Both the position numbers and the translations under genes were made by a program. DNA of 15,906 nt from UBA7672 sp036733305 (GTDB lineage: Bacteria; Pseudomonadota; Alphaproteobacteria; Caulobacterales; Hyphomonadaceae): positions 1-15,906 of the forward strand of contig DAINAT010000082.1 in NCBI GenBank assembly GCA_036733305.1, given 5' to 3'. A model generated the notes under the pieces. It ran no database searches. It was not told the DNA's origin and was given only the letters and a program-made list of their open reading frames with translations. This document shows positions 8,791 through 15,224 of this stretch, piece by piece (position 1 is the first letter of the stretch; each line of letters starts with the position of its first letter).

Positions 8791-8826
8791 CGGGCCGCCT
8801 CCCAAGAGGCGGCCCGTTTTGCTTTT
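8791..8826 (+). terminator. Rho-independent terminator of the redoxin gene
   Basis: An 11-base-pair perfect stem, CGGGCCGCCTC (8791-8801) with GAGGCGGCCCG (8806-8816), encloses the 4-base loop CCAA and is followed by TTTTGCTTTT. It begins 23 bases after the stop codon of the lipoprotein gene. Confidence 0.87.
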
Positions 8827-8868
8827 GGGGTCTGTCGTCTGCCGCGTGCGACGGACGCGTGGAGCGGA

Positions 8869-9396
8869 TTGGCTCGCCACCGCATTCCTCACATCAACGA
8901 CGACCTCATGCTGCTCAACCCGTACAGCTCAACACATGGGACGTCGCACACGGGCCGTCGCCTCGTTCGGCATGCTGACGCGTTTGCCGCCGCGATGGCT
9001 GTCTTCATTATGGGAAACGTCATCGGATCGAATGCGAATGCTCTGCCTCAGGCTGGGGACGTGCTCGCCTCGGCAACGCATGCCGCTAGCTTTCTCAATC
9101 AGACAGGCGGCGCACTTGGGGCGACAATCCTGTCGGCGCTGTTCCTGGAGCCCGGTGTTTCATGCGCTGACGCGCTGCAACCCCTCATTAATGAATCCAG
9201 CGGGTAGGCCGTGGGGGCGATGGGGGCTGGCTCAGAGGATAGAAAGAGCGGGTTGGCGTTCCGTGATTGCCTCAAGGCGATCACCCTCGCCTTTGTGGGA
9301 CTATTGCTGTTTTGCCACTTACTTCGGCCCGCCGTAGAACCTGATCGATTGAATTTCATCGATCGTCTGAAGTCGATTTTGACCCTGTTCCGATAG
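8869..9396 (+). pseudogene. Remnant of an MFS efflux transporter, possibly Bcr/CflA type
   Basis: One plus-strand frame reads 112 codons from an ATG at 8869 to a TAG at 9205-9207 and continues open for a further 62 codons from 9211. Residues 39-95 of the first part (FAAAMAVFIMGNVIGSNANA, then ASFLNQTGGALGATILSALF) resemble helices 10 and 11 of Bcr/CflA-family drug transporters, where PNANALA and a glycine-rich FLQ..GGAL segment are typical. The part after the stop contains a last hydrophobic helix (AITLAFVGLLLFCHLL). The N-terminal nine or ten helices are absent and no ribosome site precedes 8869, so I read this as a decayed 3' end carrying an in-frame stop. An automatic annotation might list 8869-9207 as a hypothetical protein. 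The family match is from memory and modest. Confidence 0.4.
9343..9364. promoter_or_regulatory. Imperfect palindrome upstream of the hfsE-like gene
   Basis: GATCGAT (9343-9349) and ATCGATC (9358-9364) are reverse complements, and the AATT at the centre is also symmetric, so 18 of 22 positions obey the dyad. It lies 15 bases before a possible -35 element and 78 bases before the hfsE-like start. It could be an operator, though it also falls in the tail of the transporter remnant. Confidence 0.3.
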
Positions 9397-9410
9397 CTTG
9401 CGCATCTAAT
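9379..9410 (+). promoter_or_regulatory. Possible promoter of the hfsE-like gene
   Basis: TTGACC (9379-9384) is a good -35 element. The downstream candidates are CATCTA (18-base spacer) or TCTAAT (20-base spacer) within 9403-9410. Spacing is longer than ideal, so this is tentative. It is the only reasonable pair I see before the start codon at 9442. Confidence 0.25.
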
Positions 9411-9441
9411 CGAGAGTGTCCTCGGGTGTTGCGGGCGAACG

Positions 9442-10944
9442 ATGCGTGCTGAAAGACTGGCTTGGACCGACAAACCCAAAGCAACAGCCGAAGGCCGGCG
9501 CGAAAGCGACAAGGCCACGCCTATTGTCCAACCGTCGCGTCGCAAACGCTTCCTCCATCGTAGCGGCATTCGCGTCGCCACGCGCGTTGTAGACGCGCTT
9601 GCAGTCGCGCTGGTGACACTGGCGCTGTGCGCATCGGAAGGCGTCGATGTGCTGGCTATTCCGCTTGCCGCAGCGCTTCCGTATCTGATGATGCCGGCCA
9701 TGTGCGTCCTGGGCGTCTGGTCTTCCGGCGGCTATCGCTTCCGGTATGCGGGCTCGGTGATCAGCCACGTGTCTCGCGTCGCGTTCGGCGTCGCAATCGC
9801 AATGGGCGTGATGTTCGTCGTGATGGCGATCATCGACCCAGCCAGGACAAGCTTGTTCGCGCAGCTCTGCGCCGTGAACGCGCTGACGGTGTTTGCGCTG
9901 CATGCCAACTATCTCGGCATGGTCCGCGCGGCGACACGCAAGGGCCAGCTCTCCGACAACGTGGTGATCGTGGGCGCAACACAGGCTGCGGCGCGGATCG
10001 TTTCGCGGAACGTGAAGGAGCGCGAGCTCAACATTGTCGGCTTCTTCGACGACCGGGCCGGACGTTCGGCGGCGACGCTGATGGGTGACACGCCTTTCCT
10101 TGGCAAGGTCGAGGACCTGCTAACCTGGGAAGGCCTGCCGAAGGTTGACCGGATCGTGGTGACGGTGACGTCGACGGCTCAAGCGCGCGTGCGCGAGCTG
10201 ATCGACAAGATCCGCAACCTGCCGCAGGAGATCATCCTCGTCCTCGACCTGGACGGCTTCAACCCGGAACAGACCTCACTTGCGCGCGTCGTGGATGCCC
10301 CGGCCGCCTATATCTCCGGTGCGCCGCGCGATGTGCGTCGGGCGGCGGTGAAACAGGTGTTTGATGTGACCGTGTCAGCCAGCGCGCTGATCGTACTTGC
10401 CATTCCGATGGCGCTGATCGCCCTCCTGATCAAAATGGACAGCAAGGGGCCAGTGTTCTTCCGTCAGAAGCGCCACGGCTTCAACAACGAGATCATCCGC
10501 GTGTGGAAGTTCCGCACGATGCGGCCGGACAAGACCGCCGAGGAAGGCATCATCCGCCAGACGCAGATCGGCGATCCGCGCGTGACAAAGCTTGGCGGCT
10601 TCCTGCGCCGGACGAGCCTCGACGAGTTGCCGCAGCTGTTCAACGTCATCAAGGGCGAGATGTCGATCGTGGGTCCGCGCCCCCATGCTGTTGGCATGAC
10701 GGCAGGTTCAATCGAAGTGACGCGCACGGTTGGCGACTACGCGCACCGCCATCGCATGAAGCCCGGCATGACGGGCTGGGCGCAAGTCAACGGTTCGCGG
10801 GGGCCCTGCCATACGCCAGAGGAAGTGCGCGAGCGCGTCCGGCTGGATATGGATTATGTGAAACGAGCGACGATCTGGCTGGATGCTTGGATTGTGCTGA
10901 TCACCGTGCCGTGCCTGCTCGGCGACCGGCAGAAGGCGCGCTGA
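9442..10944 (+). CDS. hfsE: Undecaprenyl-phosphate sugar-1-phosphate transferase (HfsE-like)
   Basis: A 500-residue polyprenyl-phosphate hexose-1-phosphate transferase of the WcaJ/HfsE/PssY type, which loads the first sugar onto undecaprenyl phosphate at the inner membrane. Four hydrophobic segments lie at about 48-66, 70-92, 112-131 and 138-158. A Rossmann-like domain follows at about 172-300 (VVIVGAT, then IVGFFDDR). A membrane-dipping helix (about 308-331) leads into the catalytic domain. That domain has KFRTMRPD (356-363), the catalytic Asp-Glu dyad D394-E395 in LDELPQLFNVIKGEMSIVGP, and PGMTGWAQVNGSRG (441-454). Length is normal for the family. The ribosome site at the ATG is weak. It is followed by an HfsH-like deacetylase, and an hfsB-hfsA pair converges on it, so holdfast synthesis is the likely pathway; a general exopolysaccharide remains possible. 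Confidence 0.85.
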   Translation: MRAERLAWTDKPKATAEGRRESDKATPIVQPSRRKRFLHRSGIRVATRVVDALAVALVTLALCASEGVDVLAIPLAAALPYLMMPAMCVLGVWSSGGYRFRYAGSVISHVSRVAFGVAIAMGVMFVVMAIIDPARTSLFAQLCAVNALTVFALHANYLGMVRAATRKGQLSDNVVIVGATQAAARIVSRNVKERELNIVGFFDDRAGRSAATLMGDTPFLGKVEDLLTWEGLPKVDRIVVTVTSTAQARVRELIDKIRNLPQEIILVLDLDGFNPEQTSLARVVDAPAAYISGAPRDVRRAAVKQVFDVTVSASALIVLAIPMALIALLIKMDSKGPVFFRQKRHGFNNEIIRVWKFRTMRPDKTAEEGIIRQTQIGDPRVTKLGGFLRRTSLDELPQLFNVIKGEMSIVGPRPHAVGMTAGSIEVTRTVGDYAHRHRMKPGMTGWAQVNGSRGPCHTPEEVRERVRLDMDYVKRATIWLDAWIVLITVPCLLGDRQKAR

Positions 10945-10947
10945 GCC

Positions 10948-11067
10948 ATGCGCGCCGCTCATCACGTCCTGAAAGTGGCAGGCGACGAGCGCGAGATCGC
11001 AACGATCTACGACAATGTCTTCTGGCGTGGTGCGCGCTCGTCTACTCGGACGCCTTGTGATGGTTGA
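10948..11067 (+). CDS. Short 39-residue frame between the hfsE- and hfsH-like genes
   Basis: An ATG 3 bases after the hfsE-like stop opens a 39-codon frame (starting MRAAHHVLKVAGDEREIATI). It ends in a TGA that overlaps the preferred start of the deacetylase gene. For about 31 codons the third positions are rich in G and C, as in real genes of this window. The last eight codons are mostly T-ending, as if the true frame had been left. I do not recognise the protein. It may be a small coupled leader or the beginning of a deleted gene, since in Caulobacter other hfs genes lie between hfsE and hfsH. Confidence 0.3.
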   Translation: MRAAHHVLKVAGDEREIATIYDNVFWRGARSSTRTPCDG

Positions 11068-11830
11068 GTGGACCTACTCTCCCTCGCAGTCGCCGCCTGC
11101 CAGGATGCAACGCCGCGTGGTGCAGTGGCGTACGGCCTGTCAGGCCGAAGTGGCGCCGGATCGCCCTGTCGTCACCTTCACGTTCGACCATTTCCCGAAA
11201 TCCGCCATCAACGGCGCCGATATCATCGAGAAGCATGGCGGCCGCGCGGGGTTCTATGCCTGCACGACGCTGATGAACCAGCGTAGCCCGGTCATGGGCG
11301 AGATGTTCGATGCGGCAACGCTGGCCGAGCTGTGCGCGCGTAGTCACGAGATCGGCGCACATACGCACAGCCATCTCGATTGCGCCCGCTCGTCGCTGAG
11401 CAAGGTTGAGCGTGACATCGGCGAGAACCTTGTCGCCCTTCAGGAAGCTGGTCACGTCGAGACCGTGTCGTCGTTTGCTTTCCCGCATGGCGAGACCACC
11501 TACTCCGCCAAGCGCTGGGTCGGCGACGTTTTCGTGACGGGTCGTGGAATCCTTCCCGGTATCAATGTTGGCGAATGCGATCGCAGCCAGCTGCGCGCTG
11601 TCGAACTTGGCGGCTCTGCGATGCATCGCAGACGCGCCCTCGCCGCTCTGAAAACTGCAATCGACGCAAAGGCGTGGCTGTTCTTCTTCACGCATGACGT
11701 CAGCGCATCACCGACCGAATACGGCGCACCCGCGGACCTGATGGAAGAACTCGCGCAACGCGCAGTCGAGGCTGGCGCCGTGCTGGCTGCGCCGACACTG
11801 GGCGCTGTGCTGTCTGGCGTGATTGACTAG
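11060..11830 (+). CDS. hfsH: Polysaccharide deacetylase (HfsH-like)
   Basis: A 256-residue NodB-fold deacetylase without signal peptide, as in HfsH, which removes acetyl groups from N-acetylglucosamine units of holdfast polysaccharide in the cytoplasm. Motif 1 is VTFTFDHFPKSA (38-49), with D43 as likely catalytic base, but the next residue, normally the metal-binding Asp, is His44. Motif 2, HTHSH, supplies metal ligands H101 and H105. Motif 3 is SFAFPHG (138-144), and the late catalytic histidine is in FFFTHDV (H212). MFDAATLAELCARSHEIGAH before motif 2 is typical of the family. I start at the ATG at 11060 (GGA about 10 bases upstream, overlap with the preceding short frame). The in-frame ATG at 11015 would add 15 residues and has no ribosome site. 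It ends 176 bases before the convergent hfsB gene. Confidence 0.8.
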   Translation: MVEWTYSPSQSPPARMQRRVVQWRTACQAEVAPDRPVVTFTFDHFPKSAINGADIIEKHGGRAGFYACTTLMNQRSPVMGEMFDAATLAELCARSHEIGAHTHSHLDCARSSLSKVERDIGENLVALQEAGHVETVSSFAFPHGETTYSAKRWVGDVFVTGRGILPGINVGECDRSQLRAVELGGSAMHRRRALAALKTAIDAKAWLFFFTHDVSASPTEYGAPADLMEELAQRAVEAGAVLAAPTLGAVLSGVID

Positions 11831-12006
11831 CCTGGCTGGACTACGGGCCTTCGAATCCGTCGCGAGTTTCGCCGTAACGAAGACGCTGATCACCCAATGT
11901 CATTGCAAGAAGTTCTTGTGAAACAAGCCGTGGCGAGCGGAACATCACATCCCGCGCAGCTTGTCCGGCTGCGATCAGGTCGATGCGGATGACAGGCCAG
12001 TGGCAA

Positions 12007-12702
12007 CTATCTCGAGATGCGATCGGCGAACCGTGCGTCTGACTTTTCGCGGTTGAGCACGACGCCTGCGACCTGACCGCCATGGGCTTCGATCTCGCGG
12101 CGCACCGTTTCCACGTCATTAGGAGTGGTATCGTCGGCGTTCACGACTATGACGGTCTTGTCCATCTGCGAAGCGATGGCGAGGCCAGCGGTTGCCAGTT
12201 CGAGCGCGGGTGCATCGACGACAGCCCAGTCGGTGGTGGCGCGAACGGCTTGCCAGTAAGTCGGCTGCGTCTTGATGCGGATGCCCTGGCCAGCGGAAAG
12301 GCGCGTTGCGTCGAACTGCGTGACCATCAGGCGCGTTTCGCCGACTCGGTGGGCTGTGAACAGGCCGAGGCTTTGAGCCGCTTCCTGAGGCGCTGGTTCG
12401 ACAGAGAAGAACGGTTGCGTCTTGAGCGCTGCAGAGTATGGCGGGCCAACGCCGCCGAATGCTTCCGCGAATGCGCCGACGGCGAAGGAATTGAACAGAT
12501 GGTTACGCTTGAGGTCGAGGTCGATGAGCCAGACCGGGCGGCGCGCCTGTTCTGCGGCGAGCAGCGAGAAGGCTGTGGCGACGCTGGACGTGCCTTCGCC
12601 TGATCGGGCGGCGATGAACATCACGGTGCGGCCGCCGTCCGTCGAGGACGTCTGTGAGAGCGAACGGTAGAGATCTTTCAGGTCGGCGCGCAGGTCTTTC
12701 AC
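12007..12702 (-). CDS. hfsB: HfsB-like CpsD/CapB-family ATPase homologue
   Basis: A 231-residue cytoplasmic protein of the CpsD/CapB bacterial tyrosine-kinase fold, the partner of the co-polymerase encoded just upstream. Recognisable parts are the P-loop region FIAARSGEGTSSVATAF (29-45), a Walker A' like WLIDLDL (58-64), and a Walker B like WAVVDAP (159-165, D163). The P-loop reads GEGTSS where active kinases have GxGKS/T, so the lysine that holds the ATP phosphates is missing. There is also no C-terminal tyrosine cluster. It therefore probably acts as a structural or regulatory subunit, which agrees with HfsB being described as part of the holdfast export machinery. Its ATG overlaps the hfsA stop by 4 bases. 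No clear terminator is visible in the 176 bases between it and the convergent deacetylase gene. Confidence 0.78.
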   Translation of the reverse strand: MKDLRADLKDLYRSLSQTSSTDGGRTVMFIAARSGEGTSSVATAFSLLAAEQARRPVWLIDLDLKRNHLFNSFAVGAFAEAFGGVGPPYSAALKTQPFFSVEPAPQEAAQSLGLFTAHRVGETRLMVTQFDATRLSAGQGIRIKTQPTYWQAVRATTDWAVVDAPALELATAGLAIASQMDKTVIVVNADDTTPNDVETVRREIEAHGGQVAGVVLNREKSDARFADRISR

Positions 12703-14117
12703 GTGGTCCGGTCCTTCGCGGTGGCGAGGACGCGGAGGCCGAGCGTACGCTCGACAGAACTTGCAGAGGCGAAGCCCGTGACCGACCAGACACGCAGCAG
12801 ACCGACAATGACAGCTGCGATCAGGCCGAGAATGGCGGCGGTGATGGCGATCACGCGTTTGGTGGCATCGCCCTGTGTCGGCGGACGGGCGGCTTCGTAG
12901 ACGGAGATATTGTCCGCGCCACGAGCGGCGAGCTCGTTACGGGCGCGTTCGGCCTGCTCGCGCGTGGCGAGGGCTCCGGCAGAGGCTTCAAGCGCGCTAC
13001 GGTCGCGTTGGAGGCGGAGATAGTCGGGCTCAAGCGCCGCGAGGTGGGCAATGCGGGTTTCGGCCTCGCGCTTCTGCGTAGCGAGCGCCGAGGTACGAAC
13101 CGTGAGGGCGCTGATATTGGCGGTTTGCACGGCGCGCTCGGCTTCGAGTGCCTGGCGGACGGCGCCAGGGCTGTTACGGCGCAGGCCCTGAGCGGAGGTG
13201 GATTTCAGAAGGGCTTCGAGCTGGCGGCCAAGGCTGGCTGACTTGGCTTCTGCTTCGTGCAGAGACGCCTGCACCTTGGTTAGCTCGTCGGATATGTCTG
13301 CGAACCGCTTCTTCGCGGCAGCGCTTTCGGCATCGAAATCGCTGAGGCTGTTCTTGTCGAGAAAGTCGCGCAGCGCCTTGTCGGCGTCGGCCAACCTGCC
13401 CTCAATAACGCCGCGCTGTTCAGTCAGCCCTGCAACGCCTTTGCTGGACAGAACCTCTTGGCGGTATTTGAGATATTCCGTGACGAAGCGGTTCAGCGTG
13501 GCGGCGGCAAGCGCCGGATCTTCGTGCGCATATGTCATGTGCAGGATCGCGGATTTGGGCGCTGAGACCACATCCAGATCGGCCGCGAAAACGTCGAGTG
13601 CTTTCTGATCAATGATGTAAACGTCGCGATCGCGGGCGCGCAGCTTGGCCTCGGCGAAGTTCGGATAAAGTCGACCGAGACCGATGCCCACAATGACCCG
13701 CTCTGCGATCACAGGCGAACGCACAAGCTCGGCTTCGGCTTGCATGCGTTCTTCCTGCTGCAGGAATGCGCCCTTCCCGGCATCCCCAATCACCGGATCG
13801 AATACGTATTCCTGGCCAAGGCGAACCAACAGTCGCGTGCTTGCGGCATACTTGGTCGGCGCGATCAGGGTGATGGCGACGCCGATCAGAAGGATCGACA
13901 CGAACACCAATAACATCAACCACTTGGCCCGCCAAAGTTGAAGTAACAGATCGGCAGCGCCGAGCTTCGGGCGCAGGCGTGCGACACGCGATTGCGTGCG
14001 CGGCGCAGGCGCGCCGGCGGAGTTCTGCCCGGTCCTTATCTCGGCGCTCAAGGCGACAGGTATCCCATTGTTAACGGACCAGCCTTCTCCCGAGCCGCTT
14101 AAGAACCGGTTAGCCAT
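12699..14117 (-). CDS. hfsA: HfsA-like polysaccharide co-polymerase (Wzz domain)
   Basis: A 472-residue inner-membrane protein of the Wzz/PCP-2 class that controls chain length and links the cytoplasm to the outer-membrane export pore. A proline- and alanine-rich cytoplasmic N-terminus (1-60) precedes helix 1 (about 66-86). A large periplasmic part (about 87-420) starts with the Wzz-like ASTRLLVRLGQEYVFDP and contains long coiled-coil stretches (about 215-385). Helix 2 spans about 421-443 and a short tail follows. No kinase domain is fused; the ATPase-like part is the separate downstream gene, as in Caulobacter HfsA/HfsB. The start at 14117 has only a weak GGGA site, and a later start is possible. 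It diverges from the D-cysteine desulfhydrase gene across 111 bases; the outer-membrane pore gene hfsD, usually next to hfsA, is absent. Confidence 0.83.
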   Translation of the reverse strand: MANRFLSGSGEGWSVNNGIPVALSAEIRTGQNSAGAPAPRTQSRVARLRPKLGAADLLLQLWRAKWLMLLVFVSILLIGVAITLIAPTKYAASTRLLVRLGQEYVFDPVIGDAGKGAFLQQEERMQAEAELVRSPVIAERVIVGIGLGRLYPNFAEAKLRARDRDVYIIDQKALDVFAADLDVVSAPKSAILHMTYAHEDPALAAATLNRFVTEYLKYRQEVLSSKGVAGLTEQRGVIEGRLADADKALRDFLDKNSLSDFDAESAAAKKRFADISDELTKVQASLHEAEAKSASLGRQLEALLKSTSAQGLRRNSPGAVRQALEAERAVQTANISALTVRTSALATQKREAETRIAHLAALEPDYLRLQRDRSALEASAGALATREQAERARNELAARGADNISVYEAARPPTQGDATKRVIAITAAILGLIAAVIVGLLRVWSVTGFASASSVERTLGLRVLATAKDRTT

Positions 14118-14228
14118 TCCCGGCCCGCGTTGATCATGTCGCGCCGTGCCTTTTCGTTCTTGGTTTCATGACGCGGGCGCTTCTGATCAGGGGTTTTCTG
14201 GCGATCCTGCCCGGCCTATGGCTGGGGT

Positions 14229-15224
14229 ATGAAAATCGAAGCCCTTCCCCGCCGCCGTTACACGCCAAATCCAACGCCGATCCAACGACTTGAGAAGCTG
14301 TCGAAGCATCTCGGCGGGCCCGAAATATGGATCAAGCGCGACGATCTGACGGGTCTGGCGGGCGGCGGTAACAAGACGCGCAAGCTGGAGTTTCTGGTCG
14401 CTGAAGCGCTGCGCCAGGGCGCGGACACGCTGATCACGGTCGGCGCGGTGCAGTCGAACCATTGCCGCCTGACGCTCGCCGCGGCGGCGCATGAGGGGCT
14501 GAAATGCCGACTGGTTCTGGAACAACGCGTGGCGGGCAGCTATCGCAAAGAAGCGAGTGGAAACAACTTCCTGTTCGATCTTCTTGGTGCGGAATCGATC
14601 ACCGTTGTCGATGCCGGAACCGACCTTGCCGCTGCGATGAACGCAGAAGCCGAGAAGCTGACAGCTGAGGGTCGCAAGGGCTATGTCATTCCCGGCGGCG
14701 GATCGAATGCACTGGGTGCGATGGGATACGTTGTCTGCGCGCGCGAGATTCTCGCGCAGTCGCTGGATATGGGGCTGGCGTTCGACGAGTTCGTGGTTGC
14801 ATCCGGCAGCGCCGGCACACACAGCGGCCTGCTGGTTGGGTTCAACGCCGCAAACACCGGCGTTCCGCTGACCGGCATCAACGTGCGCCGGCCGCGCGCT
14901 GAGCAGGAAGGCAATGTGCACAAGCTTGCGGTTGAAGCGGCGGCGTTCGCGGGATTGCCGGCTCCGTCGCGCGAGAGCGTTGTCGCGCTCGATGAATGGG
15001 TTGGACCGGGCTATTCTCTGCCTACGGACGAAATGATCGAAGCCGTGAAGCTGTTTGCGCGATTTGAAGGCGTCCTGCTTGATCCGGTCTACACCGGCAA
15101 AGCCGCGGCAGGGTTGATCGGCCTGATCCGCCGCGAACACTTCAAGCAGGACTCGAAGATCCTGTTCGTACACACGGGCGGCGCGCCTTCTCTCTTCGCA
15201 TATCAGGGCGTGTTGCAGTCATGA
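14229..15224 (+). CDS. dcyD: D-cysteine desulfhydrase (PLP enzyme of the ACC-deaminase family)
   Basis: A 331-residue pyridoxal-phosphate enzyme that would split D-cysteine into pyruvate, ammonia and sulfide. The PLP lysine is K49 in GGGNKTRKLEF, QSNHCR (75-80) is the substrate carboxylate region, and SGSAGTHSG (192-200) cradles the cofactor phosphate. Two positions separate it from ACC deaminase. The ACC-deaminase glutamate in YEGK is Thr289 here (YTGK), and the leucine in HLGG is Thr316 here (HTGG); both threonine forms are typical of D-cysteine desulfhydrases. L-cysteate sulfo-lyase (CuyA) is a close relative and cannot be excluded. GGCTGGGGT before the ATG is a modest ribosome site. The stop overlaps the start of the racemase gene by 4 bases. 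Confidence 0.83.
   Translation: MKIEALPRRRYTPNPTPIQRLEKLSKHLGGPEIWIKRDDLTGLAGGGNKTRKLEFLVAEALRQGADTLITVGAVQSNHCRLTLAAAAHEGLKCRLVLEQRVAGSYRKEASGNNFLFDLLGAESITVVDAGTDLAAAMNAEAEKLTAEGRKGYVIPGGGSNALGAMGYVVCAREILAQSLDMGLAFDEFVVASGSAGTHSGLLVGFNAANTGVPLTGINVRRPRAEQEGNVHKLAVEAAAFAGLPAPSRESVVALDEWVGPGYSLPTDEMIEAVKLFARFEGVLLDPVYTGKAAAGLIGLIRREHFKQDSKILFVHTGGAPSLFAYQGVLQS

Noticed and set aside
9099..9701. 200-codon minus-strand frame across the remnant and the start of hfsE
   Set aside because: Serine/arginine-rich shadow overlapping the strongly supported hfsE-like gene; no ribosome site or domain.
11841..12119. Minus-strand frame just downstream of hfsB, considered as a frameshifted hfsB tail
   Set aside because: HfsB already has normal length and a complete fold; the extra frame overlaps hfsB and matches nothing I know.
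14168..14296. Small plus-strand frame with one hydrophobic stretch before dcyD
   Set aside because: No ribosome site, overlaps the desulfhydrase start in another frame, and its second half is proline-rich shadow sequence.
14187..15173. 328-codon minus-strand frame opposite dcyD
   Set aside because: Antisense shadow of a gene with clear catalytic motifs; its product has no recognisable domain.
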